Source of the DNA: Rhodopseudomonas palustris
Lineage (GTDB): Bacteria > Pseudomonadota > Alphaproteobacteria > Rhizobiales > Xanthobacteraceae
Length of the DNA stretch: 64,000 nt
Assembly (NCBI RefSeq): GCF_013415845.1
Contig: NZ_CP058907.1
Span: forward strand, 4,216,001-4,280,000
Direction of reading: 5' to 3'
Below the pieces are notes generated by a model. The model did no database searches and was not told the origin of the DNA. It saw only the letters and a program-made list of their open reading frames with translations. Shown here piece by piece: positions 1-10,579 of this stretch. Numbering within the stretch: the first letter of the stretch is position 1; each line of letters starts with the position of its first letter. Made by a program: the position numbers and the translations under genes.

Positions 1-342
1 GGCGAACGAGATCACGCTGCCCAGCGTCAGCGCGAACGCCAGCGCCTCATTGCAGCCGCCGGAGAGACGGACCGAGCGCCGCGTCAGCAGCGCCGAGAAC
101 ACCAGCAGAAAGCCGGCGACCGTCAGCTTGGCGAGCGCCAGCAGCCATGCCATCCGGATGGTCGCCGCCGCGCTGAGATGCAAATGATCGCTGATGAAGA
201 TCGCCACCGAGATATTGGGCCGGTCGTACAGCGCGTGGATCGGGGTGACGAACAGCCGATACGCCACGATCAGCCAGGTCGGCGTGATGTAGGCCGCCAG
301 CAGAACTCCGTTCACCGAACTGATCCGCCAATCCGTCTTCAT
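1..342 (-). CDS. Membrane protein of unknown function, partial (C-terminus outside window)
   Basis: An open frame reads leftward from an ATG at 342-340 (MKTDWRISSVNG...) without a stop to base 1, so only the first 114 codons are present. The translation has hydrophobic stretches around residues 13-35 (VLLAAYITPTWLIVAYRLFV) and 70-90 (MAWLLALAKLTVAGFLLVFS), with a third starting near residue 100, so it is probably a multi-pass inner-membrane protein. I do not recognise the family. It is divergent from the liv operon and has nothing informative upstream. An overlapping open frame on the same strand (47-355) is rich in Arg/Asp/His/Gly and reads as a shadow. Confidence 0.55.
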   Translation of the reverse strand, partial: MKTDWRISSVNGVLLAAYITPTWLIVAYRLFVTPIHALYDRPNISVAIFISDHLHLSAAATIRMAWLLALAKLTVAGFLLVFSALLTRRSVRLSGGCNEALAFALTLGSVISFA

Positions 343-559
343 CGCCGTGCCCCACCAGCCAGCACGCCGAATCCGTTGGCGCGCTCCGAGAGCTAACTCC
401 AGGTTAACGATAGGCGGCAATGGAAACGCTTCGTTAACCTTAACGGCGGTTAAGAGCTGTGGACGGCGGCCCGGACCACGACATCGCGGAATCTCGGCAC
501 GAAACTTGCGTTGTCGGAGGTGTGAATGTAATCGAAACGACACCATCGAAAACGCCGAA

Positions 560-581
560 AGCCCCGCCGTGGGGCGGGGCT
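560..581 (-). terminator. Terminator-like GC hairpin
   Basis: AGCCCCGCC and GGCGGGGCT pair around a short loop. Read on the minus strand the stem is followed by TTTCGGCGTTTT. It lies about 60 bases past the stop of the Q/G-rich gene and would end that transcript. Confidence 0.5.
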
Positions 582-641
582 CCCTGCTGTCGCTTCGCGA
601 CGCAGCCGTCTGGAGAAAGCTGCGGCCGGGCGACCTTGCCG

Positions 642-836
642 TTAGCGGCCCTGGCCGGACCCGCCGTGTTGGCCACCATGCTGTTGGCCACCCTGTTGCC
701 GGTCCTGACCCTGACGGTTCGGATCCTGACGGTTCGGATCCTGCTGCTGCTGGCCCGGACGGGCACCGCCGCCCTGCTGTTGCTGGCCGGGGGACGTCTG
801 GCTCGGAGTCGGCTTCTGCTGATTCTGATTCGACAT
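642..836 (-). CDS. Small low-complexity Gln/Gly-rich protein (64 aa)
   Basis: The start chosen (MSNQNQQKPTPSQ) is preceded by AAGGAGA at good spacing; a longer frame to 971 exists but its N-terminus looks non-coding. The protein is almost only Q, G, P, N, R, D and H, with QDPNR duplicated in tandem, runs of QQQQ and a His/Gly tail. No signal peptide, membrane segment or Cys is present, so it is probably disordered and cytoplasmic. Proteins of this make-up occur in Bradyrhizobium/Rhodopseudomonas genomes without an assigned function. The strong RBS and a hairpin downstream argue that it is a real, separately transcribed gene. Confidence 0.6.
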   Translation of the reverse strand: MSNQNQQKPTPSQTSPGQQQQGGGARPGQQQQDPNRQDPNRQGQDRQQGGQQHGGQHGGSGQGR

Positions 837-1175
837 CGGTGGTCTCCTTCGGAGTGTCGCGCCCACACCAACAACAATGAGCATGCGCCCGCGGTTGCGC
901 GGATCGGCGTGATCTTTGCGCGGCTTTTGCGCGGCAACATCGCGTCCAGGGGAACCGCGCGCACCGTCCACAGGGAAGAAGGTTGTAATCAGTCGCTGTT
1001 GCCGCGATCGCGACCCACTGTTAGAAAATTACGAAGCGAAGCGACGTTCCGGCTGCCGGGGCCCTCGCCGCATCGTGTGTGCAATGCGAGCGCGATCTCC
1101 GCCGCGGGGCCGTTCGGATCGCAATCCACGACCCTTCGAGTCCCACTCTTTCGAGTCCTCTGACGACGGCAGCGC
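837..1175. other. Intergenic region upstream of livH
   Basis: About 340 bases between the divergent Q/G-rich gene and livH. It must hold promoters for both directions. I see no recognisable operator, riboswitch or RNA gene, and the open frames across it look like shadows. Confidence 0.4.
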
Positions 1176-2093
1176 ATGGACTATTTCGCCCAGCAGCTCA
1201 TCAACGGTCTCGTGCTCGGCTCGATCTATGGCCTGATCGCGATCGGCTACACGATGGTGTACGGCATCGTCGGCATGATCAATTTCGCCCATGGCGACAT
1301 CTTCATGATCGGCGGCTTCATCGCGCTGATCAGCTTCCTGATCCTGGTGTCGTTTGGCCTCACCTTCGTCCCGCTGATCCTCCTAGTGGTGCTGCTGGTG
1401 TCGATGGCGATCACCGCGCTGTACGGCTGGACGGTCGAGCGCATAGCGTACCGCCCGTTGCGGCATTCGTTCCGCCTCGCCCCGATGCTGTCGGCGATCG
1501 GCATGTCGTTCGTGCTGATGAACTACGCCCAGGTGTCGCAGGGCGCCCGCGTCAAGCCGGTGCCGCCGATCATCACCGGCGGCTATACGCTGCACGAGAG
1601 TGCCGACGGCTTCAACGTGCAGCTCTCCAACGTCCAGATCCTGGTGGTGGTCACCACCGTGGTGTTGCTCGGCATCTTCACCTGGCTGGTGGCCAAGACC
1701 CGGCTCGGCCGCGACATGCGCGCCTGCGAGCAGGATCAGACCATGGCGGCGCTGCTCGGCGTCGACGTCGACCGCACCATCTCGATGACCTTCGTGATCG
1801 GCGCCGCGCTCGCCTCGGTCGCGGGCATGATGTACCTGCTGTATTATGGGCTGATCGACTTCTTCATGGGCTTCATCGCCGGCATCAAGGCGTTCACCGC
1901 GGCCGTGCTCGGCGGCATCGGCTCGCTGCCCGGCGCGATGCTCGGCGGCTTGCTGATCGGCCTGATCGAGACCTTCTGGTCGGCCTATTTCTCGGTCGAA
2001 TACAAGGACGTTGCGGCGTTCTCGATCCTGATCATCGTGCTGATTTTCATGCCGACCGGCCTGCTGGGCCGGCCGGAAGTCGAAAAAGTCTGA
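1176..2093 (+). CDS. livH: Branched-chain amino acid ABC transporter, permease LivH
   Basis: A 305-residue integral membrane permease starting MDYFAQQLINGLVLGSIYGL, the conserved LivH opening, with about eight hydrophobic segments and the family pattern GMINFAHGDIFMIGGF near residues 32-47. It pairs with LivM to form the channel for hydrophobic amino acids. It is the first gene of livH-M-G-F-binding protein, all on one strand, with livM starting 12 bases after its stop. In this group such systems may take up leucine-type or broader substrates; specificity cannot be read from the permease. Confidence 0.93.
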   Translation: MDYFAQQLINGLVLGSIYGLIAIGYTMVYGIVGMINFAHGDIFMIGGFIALISFLILVSFGLTFVPLILLVVLLVSMAITALYGWTVERIAYRPLRHSFRLAPMLSAIGMSFVLMNYAQVSQGARVKPVPPIITGGYTLHESADGFNVQLSNVQILVVVTTVVLLGIFTWLVAKTRLGRDMRACEQDQTMAALLGVDVDRTISMTFVIGAALASVAGMMYLLYYGLIDFFMGFIAGIKAFTAAVLGGIGSLPGAMLGGLLIGLIETFWSAYFSVEYKDVAAFSILIIVLIFMPTGLLGRPEVEKV

Positions 2094-2105
2094 GCGGGCG
2101 CCGAC

Positions 2106-3437
2106 GTGGCAAAACTCGCGCACGCCGCTGCTGCCCCTGCCGCCGCCGCCACGGTCGGCGTCGGTTTCATCTTCAAGAAAGCCCTGATCAGCGCCCTCGT
2201 GGCGCTGGTTTTATTTTCGCTGATGATCGGCGTCCGCACCGAGGCCGGCCCTGAAGGCGGCCTGATCTACTGGACACGGTTCGGCGATCTCGCCGGCATG
2301 GTCGGCGGCGTGTTCGTCGGCTCGATCGTGGTCGAACTGCTGCGGATGTGGTGGGGCCCGGTCGACACCTCGAAGATCATGCCGGCCGGCGCGCGCAAGA
2401 CGCTCGGTCTCGCCGGCCGCGTCGTCGCTCCAGCGCTGCTGATCTTCACCTTTCTGGTGCCGGTGATTTTCTACAATCAGCGCTACATTCTCGATCTCGG
2501 CATCCTGGTGCTGACTTACGTGATGCTCGGCTGGGGGCTGAACATCGTGGTCGGCCTCGCCGGCCTGCTCGATCTCGGCTACGTGGCGTTCTACGCGGTC
2601 GGCGCCTATTCCTACGCGCTGCTCGCTACCAACTTCGGCCTGTCGTTCTGGATCTGCCTGCCGCTCGCCGGCATCCTCGCCGCATTCTGGGGCGTGATCC
2701 TCGGCTTCCCGGTGCTGAGGCTGCGCGGCGATTATCTCGCCATCGTCACCCTCGCGTTCGGTGAGATCATCCGGCTCGTCATCATCAACTGGCAGACGCT
2801 GACCGGCGGCCCGAACGGCATCAGCGGCATTCCGCGCCCCACGCTGTTCGGCATTCCGCTGGCACCAGGACCGAACGGGCTGGCCGCGCAGCTCGGCATT
2901 CCGTTCTCGCCGACCCACCGCCTCGTGTTCCTGTTCTATCTGATCCTGATCCTGGCGCTGATCACCAACTGGGCGACCATCCGGCTGCGCCGGCTGCCGA
3001 TCGGCCGCGCCTGGGAAGCGCTGCGCGAAGACGAAGTCGCCTGCCGTGCGCTCGGCATCAACACCACCACCACCAAGCTCACCGCCTTCGCCACCGGCGC
3101 GATGTTCGGCGGATTCGCCGGCGCGTTCTTCGCCACAAGGCAGGGCTTCATCTCGCCGGAATCCTTCACCTTCCAAGAGTCAGCGCTGGTGCTGGCGATC
3201 GTCGTGCTCGGCGGCATGGGCTCGCAGCTCGGCGTCGCGCTCGCCGCGGTGACGCTGATCGGCGGCTTCGAATTGTTCCGCGGTCTCGATCAGTTCCGCA
3301 TGCTGGTGTTCGGCATGGCGATGGTGCTGCTGATGATCTGGCGGCCGCGCGGCCTGATCGGCCATCGCGCCCCGACTGTGTATCTCGACCACAAGCAGGC
3401 GATCTCGTCCGACCTCGTCAAGGAGGGCCACGGATGA
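2106..3437 (+). CDS. livM: Branched-chain amino acid ABC transporter, permease LivM
   Basis: 443 residues from a GTG start, second inner-membrane permease of the system. The LivM core ([19 protein letters not shown], about residues 145-163, and [20 protein letters not shown], about 203-222) is preceded by roughly 120 extra residues with two or three hydrophobic segments and an Ala-rich N-terminus, so the protein is longer than a ~350-residue LivM; such N-terminal extensions occur in alphaproteobacteria. The stop overlaps the livG start (ATGA), which indicates translational coupling. Confidence 0.92.
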   Translation: MAKLAHAAAAPAAAATVGVGFIFKKALISALVALVLFSLMIGVRTEAGPEGGLIYWTRFGDLAGMVGGVFVGSIVVELLRMWWGPVDTSKIMPAGARKTLGLAGRVVAPALLIFTFLVPVIFYNQRYILDLGILVLTYVMLGWGLNIVVGLAGLLDLGYVAFYAVGAYSYALLATNFGLSFWICLPLAGILAAFWGVILGFPVLRLRGDYLAIVTLAFGEIIRLVIINWQTLTGGPNGISGIPRPTLFGIPLAPGPNGLAAQLGIPFSPTHRLVFLFYLILILALITNWATIRLRRLPIGRAWEALREDEVACRALGINTTTTKLTAFATGAMFGGFAGAFFATRQGFISPESFTFQESALVLAIVVLGGMGSQLGVALAAVTLIGGFELFRGLDQFRMLVFGMAMVLLMIWRPRGLIGHRAPTVYLDHKQAISSDLVKEGHG

Positions 3438-4270
3438 TCGCGGACCGGGACATCCTCCGCGTCAGCGGCCTGACCATGCGGTTCGGCGGCATTCTCGCCG
3501 TCAACGACCTGTCGTTCACTGCGCGCCGCGGCAAGATCACCGCGCTGATCGGCCCGAACGGCGCCGGCAAGACCACCGTGTTCAACTGCATCACCGGCTT
3601 CTACAGACCGAGCGCCGGCGAGATCAGCCTGACGCATGACGGCGGCGAGACCCATCGGCTCGATAAGCTCAACGACTTCCGCATCACCAAGATCGCCAAG
3701 GTGGCGCGCACCTTCCAGAACATCCGGCTGTTCCCCGGCATGACCGCGCTGGAGAACCTGATGGTGGCGCAGCACAACGCGCTGATGCGGGCTTCCGGCC
3801 TCACTTTCCTCGGCCTGTTCGGCGCGCCGTCGTGGCGCGCGGCCGAGAAGCAGGCGATCGAGCGGGCGACGTTCTGGCTCGACCGGATCGGCCTGCGCGG
3901 CCGTGCCGACGATGCCGCCGGCAACCTGCCCTATGGCGACCAGCGCCGGCTGGAGATCGCACGCGCGATGTGCACCGAGCCGGTGCTGTTGTGCCTCGAC
4001 GAGCCCGCCGCGGGCCTCAACGCGCGCGAAAGCGCCGAACTCAGCGAACTCTTGCGCAACATCCGCGCCGGCGGCACATCGATCCTGCTGATCGAACACG
4101 ACATGAGCGTGGTGATGGAAATCTCCGACCACGTCGTCGTGCTCGACCACGGCGTCAAGATCTCCGACGGCACCCCGCGCGAGATCCGCGACGATCCCCG
4201 CGTCATCGCCGCCTATCTAGGCGTCGAGGACGAAGAAGTCGAAAAGGTCGAGCAGGAGCTCGGGCTGTGA
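3434..4270 (+). CDS. livG: Branched-chain amino acid ABC transporter, ATPase LivG
   Basis: 278-residue cytoplasmic ATPase. Walker A is GPNGAGKTT (residues 40-48), the signature region is [15 protein letters not shown] (the LivG variant of LSGGQ), Walker B is [11 protein letters not shown], followed by the H-loop in [10 protein letters not shown]. It energises the LivH/LivM channel together with LivF. It overlaps the end of livM by four bases. A palindromic repeat of about 90 bp separates it from livF, so this junction is looser than the rest of the operon. Confidence 0.94.
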   Translation: MIADRDILRVSGLTMRFGGILAVNDLSFTARRGKITALIGPNGAGKTTVFNCITGFYRPSAGEISLTHDGGETHRLDKLNDFRITKIAKVARTFQNIRLFPGMTALENLMVAQHNALMRASGLTFLGLFGAPSWRAAEKQAIERATFWLDRIGLRGRADDAAGNLPYGDQRRLEIARAMCTEPVLLCLDEPAAGLNARESAELSELLRNIRAGGTSILLIEHDMSVVMEISDHVVVLDHGVKISDGTPREIRDDPRVIAAYLGVEDEEVEKVEQELGL

Positions 4271-4288
4271 GGTCGGCACTACACATTT

Positions 4289-4375
4289 CGTCATGGCCGG
4301 GCTTGACCCGGCCATCCACGACAGGCAGGGCGGTGCTCGTGTCCATGGATGCCCAGGTCAAGCCCGGGCATGACG
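4289..4375. repeat. Palindromic intergenic repeat inside the liv operon
   Basis: The left arm begins cgtcatggccgggcttgacc and the right arm ends aagcccgggcatgacg; the arms are inverted copies separated by about 30 bases. The same family (gtcatgc..gggcttgaccc / gggtcaagcccg..atgac) recurs at 6.4-7.5 kb and, in diverged form, at 16.05 kb. In RNA it would fold into a long hairpin between livG and livF. Confidence 0.8.
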
Positions 4376-4400
4376 GTGGTAAGCGTTGTGAGGGCGCGTC

Positions 4401-5141
<741 letters not shown>

Positions 5142-5319
5142 GGTAGTCCCTCGCCGCGTGCCCAGAGCCCTGCGGCACAATGCGGCAACCGGGTGCCGAC
5201 GGCGCCGTATTTTGTCGATGACTTGTCGTGAAAATCAGCCAACAATGCCGGCCGGTTCGGCGCTTCGGGCCCGCCTGGGCGCAGCTTTTCGTTTGCAAAT
5301 CCATCGCAAGGATTCATCG

Positions 5320-6426
<1,107 letters not shown>

Positions 6427-6438
6427 GGTGATCGAAGG

Positions 6439-6461
6439 GGTGTGAGGCCGAGCCTCACACC
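6439..6461 (+). terminator. Perfect hairpin after the liv operon
   Basis: GGTGTGAGGC pairs exactly with GCCTCACACC around a three-base loop, 12 bases past the stop of the binding-protein gene. There is no T tract, so it may be a Rho-assisted terminator or a 3' end stabiliser. Confidence 0.5.
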
Positions 6462-6469
6462 GACAACAA

Positions 6470-6580
6470 CGGCATGCGCGGGCTCAACCCGCGCATCCGC
6501 TCTCGGACAAAGAAGCCTACGCCGTATCGGCTCTTAGGAAGATGATGGATTGCCGGGTCGAGCCGGCAATGACGCGGGTG
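6470..6580. repeat. Palindromic intergenic repeat
   Basis: Left arm gcatgcgcgggctcaacccg and right arm gattgccgggtcgagccgg are a diverged copy of the gtcatgc-gggcttgaccc family. A half-unit follows at 6609-6640 (gtcatgcgcgggcttgaccc). Confidence 0.65.
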
Positions 6581-6636
6581 AAAGCAGAATCGCCCCCCAG
6601 TACGGACGTCATGCGCGGGCTTGACCCACACATCCA

Positions 6637-6924
6637 TCAACGAATGATTTCTTCGTAGAGATCGTCCCAGTCCGGATTGCCGCGGACGATCAGGTCGATC
6701 TTCCACTCGCGCGGCCAATGCTTGATGTTCTTCTCGCGCTGAATGGCGGCGATGATGCTATCGTGCGCTTCAAAGTAGACGAGACGTTTGACGTCGTATT
6801 TGCGGGTAAAACCCTCGACCAGTCCTTCACGATGCTCATAGGTGCGGCGGACGAGGTCGTTGGTCACGCCGACATACAGCGTGCCGCCCGGAGCACTGGC
6901 GAGGATGTAGACCCAATAGGCCAT
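6637..6924 (-). CDS. GIY-YIG domain protein
   Basis: 95 residues from MAYWVYILASAPGGTLYVGV. The GIY-YIG core appears as VYIL...LYVGVTNDLVRRTYEHR, with the catalytic Arg in LVRRTYEH and downstream Glu in REKNIKHWPREWK. This is the small YhbQ/UPF0213-like group common in rhizobia, commonly annotated as excinuclease/endonuclease-like but of unclear function. A longer start to 6999 would run into the palindromic repeat and is rejected. The gene is embedded between repeat clusters on both sides, a frequent setting for this family. Confidence 0.85.
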   Translation of the reverse strand: MAYWVYILASAPGGTLYVGVTNDLVRRTYEHREGLVEGFTRKYDVKRLVYFEAHDSIIAAIQREKNIKHWPREWKIDLIVRGNPDWDDLYEEIIR

Positions 6925-6969
6925 GCCGACTCTCCACCGAGAGCCTCGCTGAACCGCTTCATCATTCAA

Positions 6970-7480
6970 GAGGATGGATTGCCGGGTCAAGCCCGGCAAT
7001 GACGCCGAGAATTGATTACCGCCACTATCCGCTCTTGGCCAAGACCCCGATCACTCACACAACGTCATGCGCGGGCTTGACCCGCGCATCCATCCAAGCG
7101 CGAACGCGCTTGCATCAAGGAATTACAAGGATGATGGGTCACCGGGTCAAGCCCGGCAATAACGCCAAGAATTAATTACCGCCACCATCCGCTCATGGCC
7201 AAGACCGCAATCACTCACACAGCGTCATGCGCCGGCTTGACCCGCGTATCCATCCGAGCGCGAACGCGCTTGCATCCAGGTTACAAGGATGATGGGTCGC
7301 CGGGTCAAGCCCGGCAATGACGCCGAGAATTGATTACCGCCACCATCCACTCTTGGCCAAGATCGCGACCACTCACACAGCGTCATGCGCCGGCTTGACC
7401 CGCGCATCCATCCGCGAGCGCGCTTGCATCATGGAATTGCAGGGATGATGGATCGCCGGGTCGAGCCCGGCGATGACGAG
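6970..7480. repeat. Array of ~159-bp units built on the palindromic repeat
   Basis: The unit starting cgtcatgcgccggcttgacc begins at 7063, 7223 and 7381 (periods 160 and 158) and contains an inverted partner ccgggtcaagcccggcaatg plus a spacer that is itself conserved (accgccaccatccgctc, cactcacacag). The left edge is a partial unit from about 6970 and the right edge is a final half-unit ending near 7478. Sequence identity between units is high but not perfect, so this is local amplification followed by drift. No gene lies in it. Confidence 0.8.
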
Positions 7481-7516
7481 GGATTTCGGTTCGATGCCCG
7501 GCCGCGAGCAGGACGC

Positions 7517-8251
7517 CTACCCAATATTCCCCAGCGCCGGGAACGTATTCAGCAACCAGATCGAGACATCGCTGATGGCGCCGGTGAGGAAGCCGATGCC
7601 GGTGAGGACCATCAGCACGCCCATCGCCCGCTCGACCGTGGCGAGGTGTTTCTTCATGCGCGCGAACAGGCCGGAGAACTGTTCGATCATCAGCGCGGCG
7701 AGCAGGAACGGCACGCCGAGGCCGAGCGAATACACCGCCAGCAGGCCTGCGCCCTTGGCCACCGTCGCTTCGGCCGCGGCCACCGACAGGATCGCAGCGA
7801 GGATCGGACCGATGCACGGCGTCCAGCCGAACGCAAACGCTAGGCCCATCACGTAAGCGCCCCACAACCCGACCGGCTTCGGAATCGGCAGGCGGCCTTC
7901 GCGCATCAGGATGTTGATCCGCGTCAGCCCAAGGAAGTGCAGGCCCATCAGGATGATCACGACGCCGGCGACGATCGCGAGCTGCGCCGAATAGGCGCGG
8001 ATCAAGGTGCCGACGAGGCTCGCGCTGGCGCCGAGCGCGACGAACACGGTGGAGAAGCCGAGCACGAACATCGCCGCAGAGATCATCACCGCACGCTTCG
8101 AGGTGCGCTCGGCTTCGTCGGCGGCGACGTGTTCGATGGTCGCACCGGTCAGATAGATCAGGTACGGCGGCACCAGCGGCAGCACACAGGGCGACAGGAA
8201 GCTGACCAGACCGGCGATCAGGGCGGCGGGGATCGAGACGTCGTGGATCAT
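7517..8251 (-). CDS. ccdA: CcdA-like thiol:disulfide transporter (cytochrome c biogenesis)
   Basis: 244 residues with about six membrane segments. The two conserved redox Cys motifs are visible: SFLSPCVLPLVPPYL near residues 18-32 and GWTPCIGPILA near residues 140-150. CcdA moves electrons from cytoplasmic thioredoxin to periplasmic thiol partners that reduce apocytochrome c. It lacks the periplasmic domains of DsbD. It is a stand-alone gene here, divergent from the P1 hydrolase, with no ccm genes in view. Confidence 0.9.
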   Translation of the reverse strand: MIHDVSIPAALIAGLVSFLSPCVLPLVPPYLIYLTGATIEHVAADEAERTSKRAVMISAAMFVLGFSTVFVALGASASLVGTLIRAYSAQLAIVAGVVIILMGLHFLGLTRINILMREGRLPIPKPVGLWGAYVMGLAFAFGWTPCIGPILAAILSVAAAEATVAKGAGLLAVYSLGLGVPFLLAALMIEQFSGLFARMKKHLATVERAMGVLMVLTGIGFLTGAISDVSIWLLNTFPALGNIG

Positions 8252-8352
8252 GGCCGGCTACATGCACCCGCGCGTAAAGCCCATGCAAGCCGCTGCGTCA
8301 TCGTTCCGCGCCTTGTGATCGCACCGTGAGGGATTGCTTCGACCAATTGTTT

Positions 8353-9402
8353 ATGCCGACAATGTCGGCCTTCGCTCAGCTCTCGGACGGATCCATCTTG
8401 CACAATCTCATCACCGATGTCGCCGGCGTCCGCGTCGGCCATGCGCACGACCACAAGCTCGCTTCCGGCGTTACCGCGATCCTGTTCGACAAGCCCGCGG
8501 TCGCTTCGATCGACGTGCGCGGCGGCGGTCCTGGGATTCGCGACGGCGCGCTGCTGGAACCGGTGAACACCGTCGAGCAGATCGACGGCTTCACGCTGTC
8601 GGGCGGCTCGGCATTCGGGCTCGATTCCGGCGGCGGCGTGCAGGCCTGGCTCGCAGAGCGCGGACGCGGCTTTGCGATCGGCAATGCGACGATTCCGATC
8701 GTGCCGGGCGCGGTGGTGTTCGACATGATCAACGGCGGCGACAAGGCCTGGGGCCGGTTCTCGCCGTATCGCGACCTCGGCTACGCGGCCGCGGACGCCG
8801 CCGGCGACAGCTTCGCGCTGGGCAGCGTCGGCGCCGGCCTCGGCGCCACCACGGCAACGCTGAAGGGCGGGCTGGGCTCGGCGTCAGCAACCACGCCCGG
8901 CGGCGTCACCGTCGGCGCTATCGCGGTGGTCAACGCGATCGGCAGCGCCACGATCGGCGACGGCCCGTGGTTCTGGTCGGCACCGTTTGAACAGGACGGC
9001 GAATTCGGCGGGCTCGGGATGCCGGACAGCTTCACGCCGGACATGCTGAAGGTGCGACTGAAGGGCGCGGCGGCAGCGAGCGCGATCGAGAACACCACGC
9101 TGGTCGCGGTGGTGACCGACGCGAACCTCACCAAGCCGCAGGTGAAGCGGCTGGCGATGCTGGCGCAGACCGGGTTCGCCCGCGCGATCTACCCGGTGCA
9201 TGCGCCGCTCGATGGCGACGTGGTGTTCGCCGCGGCGACCGGCGTCAAACCGGTCGAGCCGCTCGCAGGTCTCACCGAGCTCGGCACCATCGCGGCCAAC
9301 ACGGTGGCGCGGGCAATCGCTCGCGGCGTCTATGAGGCCACCGCGCTGCCGTTCAAGGACGCGCAGCCGGCGTGGCGCGACCGGTTCGGCTCGAAGCGAT
9401 AA
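8353..9402 (+). CDS. P1 family hydrolase (DmpA/NylC-like, N-terminal nucleophile)
   Basis: 349 residues from the ATG at 8353; in-frame GTG 8326 and ATG 8362 are alternatives and no start has a clear RBS. The family hallmarks are the DVAGVRVGHAHD opening, LSGGSAFGLDSGGGV, and the maturation site: Asn247-Thr248 in AIENTTLVAVVTD. Members cleave themselves at that bond so that the new N-terminal Thr/Ser is the nucleophile; known activities are D-aminopeptidase/beta-aminopeptidase and nylon-oligomer hydrolase. No signal peptide. Substrate cannot be told from sequence. Confidence 0.85.
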   Translation: MPTMSAFAQLSDGSILHNLITDVAGVRVGHAHDHKLASGVTAILFDKPAVASIDVRGGGPGIRDGALLEPVNTVEQIDGFTLSGGSAFGLDSGGGVQAWLAERGRGFAIGNATIPIVPGAVVFDMINGGDKAWGRFSPYRDLGYAAADAAGDSFALGSVGAGLGATTATLKGGLGSASATTPGGVTVGAIAVVNAIGSATIGDGPWFWSAPFEQDGEFGGLGMPDSFTPDMLKVRLKGAAAASAIENTTLVAVVTDANLTKPQVKRLAMLAQTGFARAIYPVHAPLDGDVVFAAATGVKPVEPLAGLTELGTIAANTVARAIARGVYEATALPFKDAQPAWRDRFGSKR

Positions 9403-9433
9403 TCTGAGGCAACAGTGCTGCGCCGTTCGATGT

Positions 9434-9524
9434 CGTCATCCGCGGGTTCATCACGCGCACGTTGATCATCATTCGGCTTGTCGAGGGCGATGAATTGTCG
9501 GGCCGAGCCGGGCAATTCATCATC
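9434..9524. repeat. Degenerate palindromic repeat / hairpin
   Basis: GATGAATTG and CAATTCATC (9489-9497 and 9513-9521) flank tcgggccgagccggg, a decayed relative of the window's gtcatgc repeats. It sits between two convergent genes and may act as a bidirectional terminator. Confidence 0.45.
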
Positions 9525-9542
9525 GGGACCAAGCGTCGGTGA

Positions 9543-10310
9543 TCAGGCGCTGACCGACAGCGACTTGGCCGAGGCCGCCTGGATCTGCGACGCCTGGCGC
9601 TGGATCAGCTGCTCGACGAAATTGTACGACGAGGTGGCGCTGCTCGACGACGAGCCGGTCGCCGCCGAGGTCATCGTCACCTTGCTGCCGTCCGAGTAGG
9701 TGACGGAGGTGGTCACGCTGCCATCGGAATTGGTGACGCTGGTCGAGGACGAGCCGGACAGCGCCTGCAGTAGCGGATCGCTGCTGCCGCCACCGCCGTT
9801 GCCACCGTTCGCTCCACCACCGCCATGCGCATGATGCCGACGGCCGCTCTTCAGCGCCGAGGACATCTCGTCCATGCTGACCTTGCCGTCGTTGTTGGCG
9901 TCCATCTTGCCGAACACCTTGTCGGCATTGGCGACATTGGTGCCGCCGGCGCCGAGCGCGTTCTCGAATTCGCTCTTGGTGATCGAGCCGTCGCCGTCGG
10001 CGTCGATCTGCTTGAACAGATCCTTCAGCGCGGAGTCGCGCGTCTTTGAGGCGGTCGAGTTGGAGCTGGAGGTCGACTGCTGGCTTTGCGCATCGAGCAG
10101 CGCCTGCATGGTCTCCTGCGACAGCCCGCTCGACGGAAACGAGCCGGTGCCGCTGGTCGACAGGGTCGGGAACGACGACGTGCTCGTGCTGCTGCTCGAG
10201 CTGGCGAACGGGTTGGTGAAGCTGGTGGTCTGCGACGACGATTTCGACGTCGAGCTCAGCGTATTGAGCAGTCCGGACAGCGCGCCCAGCGCGCCAATGG
10301 CAGGCAGCAT
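9543..10310 (-). CDS. EF-hand calcium-binding protein, Ser/Thr-rich
   Basis: 255 residues. Two canonical EF-hand loops are visible: DADGDGSITKSE (about 103-114) and DANNDGKVSMDE (about 137-148), each with Asp at positions 1, 3 and 5 and Glu at 12. The first 95 residues and the region 170-225 are dominated by Ser, Thr, Gly and Asn and look flexible. There is a weakly hydrophobic N-terminus (LPAIGALGALSGLLNTL) but no clear signal peptide. Likely a Ca2+-binding protein, possibly exported; proteins of this layout are common in Bradyrhizobiaceae without assigned role. Confidence 0.8.
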   Translation of the reverse strand: MLPAIGALGALSGLLNTLSSTSKSSSQTTSFTNPFASSSSSTSTSSFPTLSTSGTGSFPSSGLSQETMQALLDAQSQQSTSSSNSTASKTRDSALKDLFKQIDADGDGSITKSEFENALGAGGTNVANADKVFGKMDANNDGKVSMDEMSSALKSGRRHHAHGGGGANGGNGGGGSSDPLLQALSGSSSTSVTNSDGSVTTSVTYSDGSKVTMTSAATGSSSSSATSSYNFVEQLIQRQASQIQAASAKSLSVSA

Positions 10311-10579
10311 GATCGAAGCTCCGCATTACACCGCTGGCCGCGGCCGGCAACTACGCACGGATCATTCCACCCCTGCGATAAGCAATCGCCGTGCCAGCTG
10401 CGAAGCATCGGTAAATGCTGGTGTTTTTCGCGCGCCCCGCGCGGGCGGGACGGCAATTTCTGCCCCATCCGGCACAACCTGCCGAGCCTGCGCGGCCCGT
10501 GCTTGCGCCCTCGATTTGCGGGGAGACGGCGCGGCGTGGTAGCGAAGCTGATCCACCCCACACGCACCTGGAAGCCCTG

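Noticed and set aside
440..453. TTAA-N6-TTAA resembling a CtrA box
   Set aside because: The spacing is 6 rather than 7, and the flanking sequence is not a match; too weak to call.
6970..7480. CRISPR-like array
   Set aside because: Units are ~159 bp with conserved spacers and no cas genes nearby; it is a tandem repeat, not CRISPR.
9434..9524. tRNA or RNA gene
   Set aside because: It is only a hairpin-forming repeat; no cloverleaf or conserved T-loop. No tRNA was found anywhere in the window.
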